Source of the DNA: Pseudomonas sp. ABC1
GTDB taxonomy: Bacteria; Pseudomonadota; Gammaproteobacteria; Pseudomonadales; Pseudomonadaceae
Assembly (NCBI RefSeq): GCF_013395055.1
Contig: NZ_CP058349.1
Location: 1,610,001-1,674,000 of the forward strand
Direction of reading: 5' to 3'
DNA: 64,000 nucleotides
Part shown: positions 26,550 through 35,185 of the stretch, piece by piece
Layout: the number at the start of each line of letters is the position of its first letter
How positions within the stretch are numbered: position 1 is the stretch's first letter
Program-made: the position numbers and the translations under genes
The notes under the pieces: generated by a model
Database searches by the model: none
Told to the model about the DNA's origin: nothing
What the model saw: the letters and a program-made list of their open reading frames with translations, nothing else

Positions 26550-27656
26550 ATGAAAAGCCTGATAACCCTATTACTGCTGGCAGCGCCCTGGCTGGCCCAG
26601 GCGGACTGCCTGCAACGACTCACCAGCCCGCCGGATGCAGCAGGCTACACCTGCCTGCGCAAGGCCTACGCACAGGCCCCGGAGCACTGGCCCACCCCGC
26701 ACGTCGATGCCGATGTGCAGTGGACCGAACTCGGCCCGTTGCCTGAACGTGCCCCCTCGCCAGCGCACAATCCCTTCAGCGAAGCCAAGGCCAGCCTGGG
26801 CGAAAAACTGTTCTTCGACCCACGCCTGTCGCGCTCCGGGCAGATCGCCTGTGCTTCCTGCCACGAACCAGACCTGGCGTTCGCCGATGGCCGTCGGGTG
26901 TCCTTCGGTCACGACCGCGCCGCCGGGCGCCGCAACTCGCCCAGCGTGGTCATGAGCGGCTTCAGCGAGCACCTGTTCTGGGATGGCCGTGGTGGACCAC
27001 TGGAAAGCCAGGCCCTGATGCCGGTGGCCGACCCGCTGGAAATGGCCTTCAGCACGGAAGAACTGGTCCAGCGTCTACGCGCCAGCGAGGACTACCCCAA
27101 CCTGTTCGCCGAGGCCTTCGGCGACGCGCCGCTGAATGGGCAGCAGATCGCCGCCGCACTGGCCACCTACCAGCGCACCCTGGTCAGGGTGGCCCGCGCC
27201 ACACGCTTCGAACGCTTCCTCAATGGCCGCAGTGATGCACTGAGCGACCAGCAACTGCACGGCCTGCACCTGTTCCGCACCAGTGCCCGCTGCATGACAT
27301 GCCATTTCGGCCCATCCATGAGCGACGACCAGTTCCATAACGCCGGCATGACCTACTACGGACGCAAGTACCAGGACCTGGGGCGCTATGAGGTGACCGG
27401 CAAGGCCGAGGATGTCGGGCGCTTCCGCACGCCGTCACTGCGCCTGGTCAGCCGTACCGGCCCCTGGATACACAACGGCTTGTTCCGCGAACTGACGGGC
27501 GTGCTCAACTTCTACAACGTCGGCATGCCCAGGCCGAAACCGGCACCGGGCATGGAGAATGACCCGCTGTTTCCACAGACATCCGAGCGCCTGCATGTGC
27601 TTGGACTGGATGCGGAAGAACTGCGCGCACTGCGCAGTTTCCTCGATACGCTGTAG
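26550..27656 (+). CDS. Periplasmic di-heme cytochrome c peroxidase-like protein (CcpA/MauG/MbnH superfamily)
   Basis: Secreted c-type di-heme protein of 368 aa. A signal peptide (MKSLITLLLLAAPWLAQA) is followed by two heme-c sites: CASCH (about residue 104) in the first domain and CMTCH (about residue 248) in the second. Conserved superfamily segments are LGEKLFFDPRLSRSGQIACA, LFWDGRGGPLESQALMPV, DPLEMAFSTEELV and FRTPSLRLVSRTGPWIHNG. Members either reduce H2O2 (CcpA) or carry out high-valent iron chemistry on a protein partner (MauG, MbnH). Its position directly after a sigma/FecR/receptor set recalls mbnIRT-mbnH gene order, but no MbnP-like partner lies nearby. True activity cannot be settled from sequence. 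Confidence 0.88.
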   Translation: MKSLITLLLLAAPWLAQADCLQRLTSPPDAAGYTCLRKAYAQAPEHWPTPHVDADVQWTELGPLPERAPSPAHNPFSEAKASLGEKLFFDPRLSRSGQIACASCHEPDLAFADGRRVSFGHDRAAGRRNSPSVVMSGFSEHLFWDGRGGPLESQALMPVADPLEMAFSTEELVQRLRASEDYPNLFAEAFGDAPLNGQQIAAALATYQRTLVRVARATRFERFLNGRSDALSDQQLHGLHLFRTSARCMTCHFGPSMSDDQFHNAGMTYYGRKYQDLGRYEVTGKAEDVGRFRTPSLRLVSRTGPWIHNGLFRELTGVLNFYNVGMPRPKPAPGMENDPLFPQTSERLHVLGLDAEELRALRSFLDTL

Positions 27657-27663
27657 CCGAATG

Positions 27664-27725
27664 CAGGGTGCGCCGTGCGCGCCGGGGATGATGGCGCTGA
27701 TGGTTCAGGTGCGCATGGCGCACTC
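27664..27725. repeat. GGTGCGC-type intergenic palindromic repeat (second copy)
   Basis: GGGTGCGCCGTGCGCGCC and GGTGCGCATGGCGCAC, about 50 bp apart, fill the gap between the convergent peroxidase and rnk genes. Related to the unit at 18103-18150. Confidence 0.45.
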
Positions 27726-27762
27726 CTGGGGCGTCCGGCAATCGATGTGCCGGACGGGTGAC

Positions 27763-28170
27763 TCAGAGTTCGAGATCACCAGCCGCCTCGGGCTGGTACT
27801 CGACGGCCAGCAGGGCCAGCTTGATGACCTTGCCGCTCGGCGTGGGCCAGTCGATGTGCTGCCCGACGCTGAGACCCAGCAGGGCCGTGCCCACCGGAGC
27901 CAGTACAGAGACAGTGCCTTCCTTGCCCGCTTGCGGCGGATAGACCAGGGTCAGGTGATAGTCCTTCCCGGCACCCTCGTCGCGGCAATGCACCCGAGAA
28001 TTCATGGTCACTACACCGGCAGGCATCTCGCTGGGCGTCACGACCTGGGCACGGGACAACTCCTGTTCGAGCGCCTCGGCCGCCGGGCCATACTCATCCA
28101 GGCTATCGAGCAGTCGCTCGAGGCGCTGCAAATCGATTTGGGTAATGATGATCGCTGGTGTGCTGCTCAT
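27763..28170 (-). CDS. rnk: Nucleoside diphosphate kinase regulator Rnk
   Basis: GreA/GreB-like RNA polymerase secondary-channel protein known in Pseudomonas as a regulator of nucleoside diphosphate kinase. At 135 aa it has a short N-terminal coiled-coil (ITQIDLQRLERLLDSLDEYG, LEQELSRAQVV) and a C-terminal FKBP-like domain (GVVTMNSRVHCRDEGAGKDY, VLAPVGTALLGLSVGQHIDW). I start at the ATG at 28168-28170 (MSSTPAIIITQ); the frame upstream runs into a terminator hairpin. Confidence 0.93.
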   Translation of the reverse strand: MSSTPAIIITQIDLQRLERLLDSLDEYGPAAEALEQELSRAQVVTPSEMPAGVVTMNSRVHCRDEGAGKDYHLTLVYPPQAGKEGTVSVLAPVGTALLGLSVGQHIDWPTPSGKVIKLALLAVEYQPEAAGDLEL

Positions 28171-28204
28171 GGGATCGGCTTGTCTCCTGATGATTATCCG
28201 GGGC

Positions 28205-28238
28205 GAAAAAAACAAAACCCCGCCCGAAGGCGGGGTTT
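28205..28238 (-). terminator. Minus-strand terminator stranded between divergent rnk and lptM
   Basis: AAACCCCGCC-TTCG-GGCGGGGTTT hairpin followed by TTGTTTTTTT when read on the minus strand. No minus-strand gene now lies upstream of it before lptM. In related genomes cyaY occupies that spot, so this looks like a leftover cyaY terminator. Confidence 0.85.
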
Positions 28239-28363
28239 GGTGACCTGCGAAAGACACTATCACAGCCGATCAAATAAGCAAGCCGGCCAGCCCCGGCTTC
28301 ATAGGCAAGCCCATGGACGCTGGGTATACTGCCGACACTCGATTTGCCAAGGATTATCTATCC

Positions 28364-28504
28364 ATGAAGCGTTTCCTGCTTCCCTTCGTCGCACTCGCCG
28401 TACTGGCTTCCATGCTGAGCGCCTGTGGCCAGAAAGGCCCACTGTATCTGCCCGATGACGAGAAAGCCGTCAAAGAGCGCTCCAAAGACCGTTTCGAACT
28501 CTGA
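28364..28504 (+). CDS. lptM: LPS translocon maturation chaperone LptM (LppL/YifL lipoprotein)
   Basis: Tiny lipoprotein of 46 aa: a signal sequence MKRFLLPFVALAVLASM, lipobox LSAC and the conserved mature start CGQKGPLYLP. The mature part is only about 26 residues. YifL/LptM helps disulfide maturation of LptD in the outer membrane. It heads the lptM-lysA-dapF cluster with lysA 14 bp downstream. The start ATG at 28364 is chosen by the signal peptide. Confidence 0.92.
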   Translation: MKRFLLPFVALAVLASMLSACGQKGPLYLPDDEKAVKERSKDRFEL

Positions 28505-28518
28505 GCAAGGGACTTTTC

Positions 28519-29766
28519 ATGGAAGCCTTTTCGTACCGCGACGGCCAGCTCTTCGCGGAAGGTGTGGCGCTGTCCGCAGTAGCACAACGCTTCGGCACAC
28601 CGACCTATGTCTACTCCCGCGCCCACATCGAGGCGCAATACCGGGCCTATGCCGACGCGCTGGCCGGCATCCCCCATCTTGTCTGCTTCGCCGTCAAGGC
28701 CAACTCCAACCTGGGCGTGCTGAACCTGCTGGCCCGCCTGGGCGCCGGCTTCGACATCGTCTCCCGTGGTGAGCTGGAGCGCGTGCTGGCCGCCGGTGGC
28801 GCCGCCGACCGTATCGTCTTCTCCGGCGTCGGCAAGAGCCGCGAGGACATGCGCCGCGCCCTGGAGGTCGGCGTGCATTGCTTCAACGTCGAGTCCACCG
28901 ACGAACTGGAGCGCCTGCAAGTCGTGGCCGCCGAGCTGGGCAAGACCGCGTCGATCTCGTTGCGGGTCAACCCGGACGTCGATGCCGGCACCCACCCCTA
29001 CATTTCCACCGGTCTCAAAGAGAACAAGTTCGGCATCGCCATCGCCGACGCCCCTGCCGTCTACGGCCGCGCCGCCGAACTGCCGAACCTGCGCATCGTC
29101 GGTGTCGACTGCCATATCGGTTCGCAACTGACCAGCCTGCCGCCCTTCCTCGACGCCCTGGATCGCCTACTGCTGCTGGTCGATGAACTGGCCGGCAAGG
29201 GCATTGCCCTCCAGCACCTGGACCTCGGCGGCGGCCTGGGCGTGCGCTACCGCGAGGAAGAGCCACCGCTGGCGGCCGACTACATCGCCGCAGTGCGCGA
29301 ACGCATCGCCGGACGCGACCTCGGGCTGGTATTCGAGCCAGGACGCTCCATCGTCGCCAATGCCGGCGTCCTGCTGACCCGCGTGGAATACCTCAAGCAC
29401 ACCGAGCACAAGGATTTCGCCATCGTCGATGCGGCGATGAACGACCTGATCCGCCCGGCCCTGTACCAGGCCTGGATGGACGTAGTGCCGGTGCAACCGC
29501 GCGATGCGCAAGCGCGCCACTACGATATCGTCGGGCCGATCTGCGAGACCGGCGACTTCCTCGCCAAGGAACGCGAACTGGCGCTGGCCGAGGGCGACCT
29601 GCTGGCCGTGCGCTCGGCGGGTGCCTACGGTTTCGTCATGAGTTCCAACTACAACACCCGCGGTCGCGCCGCCGAAGTGCTGGTGGACGGCGACCAGGCG
29701 TTCGAAGTCCGTCGCCGCGAAACCCTGCAGGAGCTGTACGCCGGCGAAAGCCTGCTGCCAGCCTGA
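28519..29766 (+). CDS. lysA: Diaminopimelate decarboxylase
   Basis: PLP enzyme that converts meso-diaminopimelate to lysine, the last lysine-biosynthesis step. At 415 aa it shows the PLP lysine in CFAVKANSNLGVLNLL, the HIGSQL loop, the Gly-rich phosphate site DLGGGLGVRY, and the C-terminal active-site segment PICETGDFLAKERELALAEG. dapF follows 10 bp later. Confidence 0.97.
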   Translation: MEAFSYRDGQLFAEGVALSAVAQRFGTPTYVYSRAHIEAQYRAYADALAGIPHLVCFAVKANSNLGVLNLLARLGAGFDIVSRGELERVLAAGGAADRIVFSGVGKSREDMRRALEVGVHCFNVESTDELERLQVVAAELGKTASISLRVNPDVDAGTHPYISTGLKENKFGIAIADAPAVYGRAAELPNLRIVGVDCHIGSQLTSLPPFLDALDRLLLLVDELAGKGIALQHLDLGGGLGVRYREEEPPLAADYIAAVRERIAGRDLGLVFEPGRSIVANAGVLLTRVEYLKHTEHKDFAIVDAAMNDLIRPALYQAWMDVVPVQPRDAQARHYDIVGPICETGDFLAKERELALAEGDLLAVRSAGAYGFVMSSNYNTRGRAAEVLVDGDQAFEVRRRETLQELYAGESLLPA

Positions 29767-29776
29767 GGCCCAGATC

Positions 29777-30607
29777 ATGCTTTTGCGTTTTACCAAGATG
29801 CACGGCATCGGCAACGACTTCATGGTCATCGACCTGGTCAGCCAGCACGCGCATATCCAGGCCAAGCACGTTCGCCAGTGGGCTGACCGGCACACCGGCA
29901 TTGGCTTCGACCAGTTGCTGATCGTCGAGCCGCCGCGCAACCCTGACGTGGATTTCCGCTATCGGATCTTCAACGCCGACGGTTCCGAGGTGGAGCAGTG
30001 CGGCAATGGCGCACGCTGCTTCGCGCGCTTCGTGCTCGACAAGCGCCTGACCACCAAGCGCACCGTCCGCGTCGAGACCCAGAGCGGCGTCATCGAACTG
30101 ACCATCCGCCCCGATGGGCAGATCAGTGTCGACATGGGCGCGCCGCGCCTGCAACCGACGGAGATTCCCTTCCAGGCCGACCGCGAAGCCTTGAGCTACC
30201 CGGTCGAGGTTCAGGGCCGCACGGTCGAGTTGGCCGCCGTGTCGATGGGCAACCCGCACGCGGTACTGCGCGTCGAGGCGATAGAGAGCGCACCTGTACA
30301 CGAACTCGGCGCGCTGCTGGAGCAGCACCCGCGCTTCCCCCAGCGAGTGAATGTCGGCTTCCTGCAAGTGGTCGACCGGCACAACGCGCGCCTGCGCGTC
30401 TGGGAACGCGGGGCTGGCGAAACGCAGGCCTGCGGCACCGGCGCCTGCGCCGCCGCCGTCGCCGCCATCCGCCAGGGCTGGATGGACTCTCCGGTACAGA
30501 TCGAACTGCCGGGCGGCCGTCTGTCCATCGAATGGGCGGGCGCTGGCCAGCCCGTTATCATGACCGGCCCCGCCGTTCGCGTTTATGAAGGACAGGTCCG
30601 CTTATGA
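29777..30607 (+). CDS. dapF: Diaminopimelate epimerase
   Basis: PLP-independent racemase that interconverts LL- and meso-diaminopimelate for lysine and peptidoglycan. It is 276 aa in two homologous halves, with the two catalytic cysteines in EQCGNGARCFARF and AGETQACGTGACAAA. It begins MLLRFTKMHGIGNDFMVIDL as usual. The stop overlaps the next gene start by 4 bp (ATGA). Confidence 0.97.
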   Translation: MLLRFTKMHGIGNDFMVIDLVSQHAHIQAKHVRQWADRHTGIGFDQLLIVEPPRNPDVDFRYRIFNADGSEVEQCGNGARCFARFVLDKRLTTKRTVRVETQSGVIELTIRPDGQISVDMGAPRLQPTEIPFQADREALSYPVEVQGRTVELAAVSMGNPHAVLRVEAIESAPVHELGALLEQHPRFPQRVNVGFLQVVDRHNARLRVWERGAGETQACGTGACAAAVAAIRQGWMDSPVQIELPGGRLSIEWAGAGQPVIMTGPAVRVYEGQVRL

Positions 30608-31296
30608 GTGAAAACCGGGAAGCCCCCGAGCACATCGACGCCGAAGCTGTCGCAGCCTACCTGCGCGCCCATCCGGAATTCTTCGTCGATCATGACGAGC
30701 TGATCCCCGAACTGAGGATTCCCCACCAGCCGGGCAGCGCCGTCTCACTGGTCGAGCGCCAGGTCAAGTTGTTGCGTGAGCGCAATATCGACATGCGCAA
30801 CCGACTGGCACACCTGATGGATGTCGCCCGCGACAACGACCGTCTGTTCGAGAAAACCCGCCGCCTGGTGCTGGACATCCTCGGTGCCGGCAGCCTGGAA
30901 GAGCTGGTCGGCGTCGTCGAGGACGGGCTGCGCCACGAATTCCAGGTGCCCTATGTCAGCCTGATCCTGTTCAGCGACACCGCACTGCCGGTCGGCCGCA
31001 GCGTCAGCAGCAGCGATGCGCAACAAGCCATCGGCGGCCTGCTGGACGACGAGAAGACACGCTGCGGCGTGCTACGCGCCCATGAGTTGAGCTTCCTGTT
31101 CAGCCAGGAAGACAGTTCGAGCATCGGTTCGGCCGCCATGGCCTGCCTGGGGCAGCAACTGGGCATCCTGGCCATCGGCAGCCCGGACCCGCAGCACTAC
31201 AAGAGCTCGATGGGCACGCTGTTCCTGACGTATATAGCCGAAGTCCTCAGCCGTACCCTGCCCGCTTTCGCCTCGCCCCTGCGTCAGGTGCGCTGA
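30604..31296 (+). CDS. DUF484 family protein
   Basis: Cytoplasmic protein of 230 aa with a GAF-like fold. It has an N-terminal segment typical of DUF484 (AEAVAAYLRAHPEFFVDHDELIPELRIPH, residues 13-42, then SAVSLVERQVKLLRERN), a coiled-coil stretch, and a C-terminal domain with LGILAIGSPDPQHYKSSMGT. The family is always found between dapF and xerC in Pseudomonas; no biochemical role is known to me. Confidence 0.92.
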   Translation: MSENREAPEHIDAEAVAAYLRAHPEFFVDHDELIPELRIPHQPGSAVSLVERQVKLLRERNIDMRNRLAHLMDVARDNDRLFEKTRRLVLDILGAGSLEELVGVVEDGLRHEFQVPYVSLILFSDTALPVGRSVSSSDAQQAIGGLLDDEKTRCGVLRAHELSFLFSQEDSSSIGSAAMACLGQQLGILAIGSPDPQHYKSSMGTLFLTYIAEVLSRTLPAFASPLRQVR

Positions 31297-31326
31297 GGCG
31301 CGGGCGTACCCTCGCGGAGCCCGAGC

Positions 31327-32241
31327 ATGACACTCGAAACCAGGGTTCAAGCCTACCTGCAACAGTTGCGCAGCGTGCGCCAGGTATCGCCGCACACCCT
31401 GGATGCGTACCGGCGCGACCTGCTCAAGGTCGCCACCTTCTGCACCCACCAGGGGCTGGGGGACTGGAGCGGCCTGAAGGCACCCCACGTACGCTCATTG
31501 ATTGCCGAACAGCACCGCCAGGGCCAGTCCAGCCGCAGCCTGGCGCGCCTGCTGTCGTCGCTGCGAGGGCTCTACCGCTACCTGAATGCCGAGGGCCTGT
31601 GCCCACACGACCCGACCGTCGGCCTCAGCCCGCCGAAGCGCGAGAAGCGCTTGCCGAAAGTGCTCGACACCGACCGCGCCATGCAACTGCTGGATACGCC
31701 CGCAGACGATGACTTCATTGGCCTGCGCGACCAGGCCATGCTGGAGCTGTTCTATTCATCCGGCTTGCGTCTGTCGGAGCTGGTCGGCCTGGACCTGCCG
31801 CAGCTCGACCTGTCCGAAGGGCTGGTGCGCGTCGACGGCAAGGGCGGCAAGGTGCGCGTCGTGCCGGTCGGCCGCAAGGCGCGCGAAGCCCTGCAAGCCT
31901 GGATGCCGTTGCGGGCCATGGCCAACCCTCGGGACGGGGCTCTGTTCATCAGTCGCAAGGGCGTACGTCTCGGTGAGCGGGCCGTGCAATTGCGCGTGGG
32001 CCGGGCCGGTGCCCAGGCGCTGGGCCAGCACCTGCATCCACACATGCTGCGGCACAGCTTCGCCAGCCATCTGCTGGAATCCTCCCAGGACCTGCGAGCC
32101 GTCCAGGAACTGCTCGGGCATGCCGACATCGGCACCACGCAGATCTACACCCATCTGGACTTCCAGCATTTATCCAAGGTCTACGACCAGGCCCATCCAC
32201 GCGCCAGGCGTAGCGGCAAAGCCGAGGACCAGGACAAATGA
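31327..32241 (+). CDS. xerC: Tyrosine recombinase XerC
   Basis: Site-specific recombinase that with XerD resolves chromosome dimers at dif. At 304 aa it has the N-terminal SAM-like DNA-binding domain (VQAYLQQLRSVRQVSPHTLD) and the catalytic domain with Arg in SGLRLSELVGL, His-x-x-Arg in HMLRHSFASHLLE, and LGHADIGTTQIYTHLDF with the Tyr nucleophile. It overlaps the HAD gene start by 4 bp. Located in the housekeeping dapF-DUF484-xerC-HAD cluster, so not a mobile-element integrase. Confidence 0.96.
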   Translation: MTLETRVQAYLQQLRSVRQVSPHTLDAYRRDLLKVATFCTHQGLGDWSGLKAPHVRSLIAEQHRQGQSSRSLARLLSSLRGLYRYLNAEGLCPHDPTVGLSPPKREKRLPKVLDTDRAMQLLDTPADDDFIGLRDQAMLELFYSSGLRLSELVGLDLPQLDLSEGLVRVDGKGGKVRVVPVGRKAREALQAWMPLRAMANPRDGALFISRKGVRLGERAVQLRVGRAGAQALGQHLHPHMLRHSFASHLLESSQDLRAVQELLGHADIGTTQIYTHLDFQHLSKVYDQAHPRARRSGKAEDQDK

Positions 32242-32936
32242 CGATCCGCCTGCTCACCTTCGACCTCGATGACACGCTATGGGACAACGCCCCGGTTATT
32301 CTCCAGGCCGAACAAGCCATGCGCGACTGGCTGAAGCAGCACGCGCCAGCAGCGGGCGCCCTGCCCATCGAGCACTATCGCCGCGTGCGCCAGCGACTGC
32401 TGGACCAGCAACCCGGGCTCAAGCACCGCCTCAGCAGCCTGCGCCGCCAGTCCTTGTCGGGCCTTCTGCGCGAGGCCGGCTACGATGACCAACGAGCAGC
32501 GGCGCTGGCCGAAGGCGCCTTCCAGACCATGCTGGAGGCCCGACACCGCATCACCTTCTTCAACGACACCCTGCCCGTGCTGCAAACGCTCGCGATGCGC
32601 TATCGCCTGGCCGTCATCACCAATGGCAATGCCGATATCCACCGCCTGGGACTGGGTGACTATTTCAGCTTTACCCTCTGCGCCGAAGAGTTCGGCGTGG
32701 GCAAACCCGATCCACACCCCTTTCGCGAAGCATTGCGCCGCGCCGGGGTCGAAGCCCACCAAGCCGTGCACATCGGCGACGACCCCAGCAACGATATCGC
32801 GGGGGCACAGGCGGTCGGCATGCGTGCGATCTGGTTCAACCCTGCCGTACAGGACTGGCCGCTGACAGGCGGGCCGGACGCACGGATCACGAACCTTGCG
32901 GAACTTCCCACGGCACTCCGGCGCCTCGAAGCCTGA
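32238..32936 (+). CDS. HAD-IA family hydrolase
   Basis: Haloacid-dehalogenase-like phosphatase of 232 aa, similar in placement to YigB (FMN phosphatase candidate). Motif I is FDLDDTLWDNAP, motif II lies in RLAVITNGN, motif III Lys in EEFGVGKPDPHPFREA, and motif IV in HIGDDPSNDIAGAQAVGM. Last gene of the lptM-to-xerC cluster. Substrate not decidable from sequence. Confidence 0.9.
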   Translation: MTIRLLTFDLDDTLWDNAPVILQAEQAMRDWLKQHAPAAGALPIEHYRRVRQRLLDQQPGLKHRLSSLRRQSLSGLLREAGYDDQRAAALAEGAFQTMLEARHRITFFNDTLPVLQTLAMRYRLAVITNGNADIHRLGLGDYFSFTLCAEEFGVGKPDPHPFREALRRAGVEAHQAVHIGDDPSNDIAGAQAVGMRAIWFNPAVQDWPLTGGPDARITNLAELPTALRRLEA

Positions 32937-32953
32937 AGCACCCGGTAGACAGT

Positions 32954-32988
32954 AAAAAGCCCGGCCACCTCATGGAGGGCCGGGCTTT
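32954..32988. terminator. Bidirectional terminator between the HAD gene and sutA
   Basis: GCCCGGCC (32959-32966) pairs with GGCCGGGC (32978-32985). A-run on the left and TTT on the right let it serve both convergent genes. Confidence 0.85.
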
Positions 32989-33000
32989 GTCGGCTGCGGC

Positions 33001-33348
33001 TCAGATGGGCCGGCTGCCGTATTTTCCTTCAGGCTTCTTGGGCGGGTCGGCCACTACGTTAGGCTCGACCTCCTGAACACGTCCGCCTTTCGCCAGGAAG
33101 GCCTCCATGGCCCGTGCCAGCTCGTCGCGCTCGCGCTGCTTGGCTTCGACGCTCGGCATTTCCTCAGGCTCGCTCGCCTTGCTCTTGGACTTCTTCGGAG
33201 CAGCGCTCACGCGCTCGCTGTCGGTGCCCTCGTCATCATCGTCGGCACCGTCATCGGTGTCCTCGGCATCACCCAACGCCTCATCGGCATCGTCCTCGGA
33301 CTCGTCCCCGAGCTCCAGATCGTCTTGTTCTAGTTCTTCATCGTTCAT
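33001..33348 (-). CDS. sutA: RNA-polymerase-associated regulator SutA
   Basis: Small acidic protein of 115 aa that in P. aeruginosa binds RNA polymerase and aids transcription, including rRNA, in slow-growing cells. It has a long Asp/Glu-rich disordered N-terminus (MNDEELEQDDLELGDESEDD), a short basic linker (APKKSKSKASE), a helical part (EAKQRERDELARAMEAFLAK) and the highly conserved tail VEPNVVADPPKKPEGKYGSR. I start at the ATG at 33346-33348 with GAGGT 5 nt upstream; a longer frame exists but matches nothing. Confidence 0.9.
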   Translation of the reverse strand: MNDEELEQDDLELGDESEDDADEALGDAEDTDDGADDDDEGTDSERVSAAPKKSKSKASEPEEMPSVEAKQRERDELARAMEAFLAKGGRVQEVEPNVVADPPKKPEGKYGSRPI

Positions 33349-33858
33349 GCTCAACCTCATGCTTTCCAAAGCAGGCAAGTTACAACCTGGTATCCACGGC
33401 CCGTCCGTGCACACCCAAAAAACCAGTATCCGCTCACCAGCCGTTGCACCGCGGGCCTGACGATTCGAGAACAGGCGCCATCAGCGGGTCGGATAGCGAA
33501 CAGGTTTCGGACCGCCGGAACTGCACCGGAGCCGGCCCATACGAGTGACAGCCAGGCCTGGCACATCACACAGAATCCAATGGCAATGCCCGCCGCATAC
33601 CACGCACAAGAACGATCGAGCATCCAATGGCGCGCATTCTAACGCGGCTTTCGAAAAAGCAAAGACCACCTTTGCAGCCTGGATGAAACCTGCCAGGCAC
33701 ACGCCAACGCTTCGCATATGACGAAGCAGAGCGCGTGTTTTTCACCGCAGCGGCATCACGCCTGGGCTGTCACGGTCATCAGGCTCGACGCCCCTGCGCC
33801 AGGCGGCTTGTCGGCCACCCTGGCGCAGGGCTTCGCCTGCCTGCGAGCCTTGCCGGGA
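33349..33858. other. Gene-poor interval between sutA and serB
   Basis: About 510 bp upstream of sutA and downstream of serB. Short frames cross it but none has a plausible start, family motif or codon bias. It should contain the sutA promoter. I see no RNA gene in it. Confidence 0.4.
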
Positions 33859-35073
33859 TCAGTCGGAACCTTCGCGGTCCCGATAGCCCAGCAGGTAGAG
33901 GATGCCATCCAGCCCGAGGGTGGAAATGGCTTGCTTGGCCGACTGCTTGACCAGCGGCTTGGCCCGGAATGCCACACCAAGACCGGCCAGCCCCAGCATC
34001 GGCAGGTCGTTGGCGCCATCACCGACAGCAATCGTCTGCTCCAGCCGCAACCCTTCGCGCTCGGCCAGCTCCCGCAGCAGGTCGGCCTTGCGCTGGGCAT
34101 CGACGATAGGCTCCACGGCCACGCCCGTGACCTTGCCATCGACGATTTCCAGTTCATTGGCGAACACGTAGTCGATACCCAGCTTCACCTGCAACTGCCG
34201 GGCGAAATAGCTGAAACCACCGGAAAGGATCGCCGTCTTGTAGCCCAGGCGCTTGAGTTCGGCGAACAGCACTTCGGCCCCCTCGGTCAACCGCAGGCTC
34301 GCGCCGACTTCTTGTAGCGCAGCCTCCGGTAGCCCCTTGAGCAGCGCCAGCCGCTCCTTGAAGCTGGAGCGAAAATCCAGTTCGCCACGCATCGCCCGCT
34401 CGGTGATCTCCACCACCTGGTCGCCCACGCCGGCGGCCTTGGCCAGTTCGTCGATGACTTCCGCCTCGATCAGCGTCGAATCCATGTCGAACACCGCCAG
34501 ACGCCGGTTGCGCCGGAACACCGAATCGCGCTGGAAGGCGATATCGACGTTCAACTCCTGCGCCACACTGAGGAACTCAGCCCGCAAGGCCGCAGTGTCG
34601 GCCGGCTCGCCGCGCACGGAGAACTCGATGCAACCCTTGCCGTGCTCTTCCGGCATGTCCAGCGGCATACGCCCGGACAGGCGATCGATATGGTCGATGT
34701 TCAACGCATACTTGGCGGTGATGGAACTGACCCGCTGCAATTGCTCGGCGGTCACCTTGCGCGTCAGCAGGGTGACGATATGGCGTGGTTTGCCCTGGCC
34801 GGCCACCCATTGCTGGTAGTCCTGCTCGTCGACCGGCGTGAAGCGCACCTGCTGGTCATGCTTGTAGCCCATAAACAGCACATCCTTGAGCACCGACGAC
34901 GCCCGCTCGTTATCCGGAATCTCCACCAGGATGCCGAACGACAGCGTGTCATGGATCACGGCCTGGCCGATATCGAGAATATTCACACCACCCTGGGCAA
35001 GCACCCCGGTAATGGCCGCAGTCAAGCCGGGACGATCTTCCCCGGTGATATTGATCAGGACGATTTCGCGCAA
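33859..35073 (-). CDS. serB: Phosphoserine phosphatase SerB
   Basis: Final step of serine synthesis. The 404-aa protein has two N-terminal ACT-like regulatory regions (MREIVLINITGEDRPGLTAA from residue 1; PRHIVTLLTRKVTAEQLQRV around residue 95) and a C-terminal HAD phosphatase with AVFDMDSTLIEAEVIDELAK, SGGFSYFA and AVGDGANDLPMLG. The start lies 84 bp from the left end of the accessory island, which may therefore have changed or separated its upstream promoter DNA. Confidence 0.96.
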   Translation of the reverse strand: MREIVLINITGEDRPGLTAAITGVLAQGGVNILDIGQAVIHDTLSFGILVEIPDNERASSVLKDVLFMGYKHDQQVRFTPVDEQDYQQWVAGQGKPRHIVTLLTRKVTAEQLQRVSSITAKYALNIDHIDRLSGRMPLDMPEEHGKGCIEFSVRGEPADTAALRAEFLSVAQELNVDIAFQRDSVFRRNRRLAVFDMDSTLIEAEVIDELAKAAGVGDQVVEITERAMRGELDFRSSFKERLALLKGLPEAALQEVGASLRLTEGAEVLFAELKRLGYKTAILSGGFSYFARQLQVKLGIDYVFANELEIVDGKVTGVAVEPIVDAQRKADLLRELAEREGLRLEQTIAVGDGANDLPMLGLAGLGVAFRAKPLVKQSAKQAISTLGLDGILYLLGYRDREGSD

Positions 35074-35154
35074 GGCGCCACTCCCATGCAGATTGAGCGG
35101 AGCATTCTACATGATGGTATCCATCCGGGAGTTGCGGCTGACGCGGCCATTGCG

Positions 35155-35185
35155 CATGTGATCGTAAATATTAAAGTCTGTCTCG
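35155..35185 (-). repeat. Left terminal inverted repeat of the island
   Basis: CATGTGATC, then TAAATATTAAAG, then TCTGTCTCG. On the opposite strand its inner part reads CGAGACAGACTTTAAT, matching the right-end repeat units. Only one copy is visible at this end. Confidence 0.7.

Noticed and set aside
26550..27656. A true methanobactin import operon
   Set aside because: No MbnP-like gene, precursor peptide or biosynthesis gene is in the window, and the upstream site is Fur-like; only gene order is reminiscent.
31327..32241. Tyrosine recombinase as a sign of an integrated element
   Set aside because: It is the housekeeping XerC in its usual dapF-DUF484-xerC-HAD cluster.
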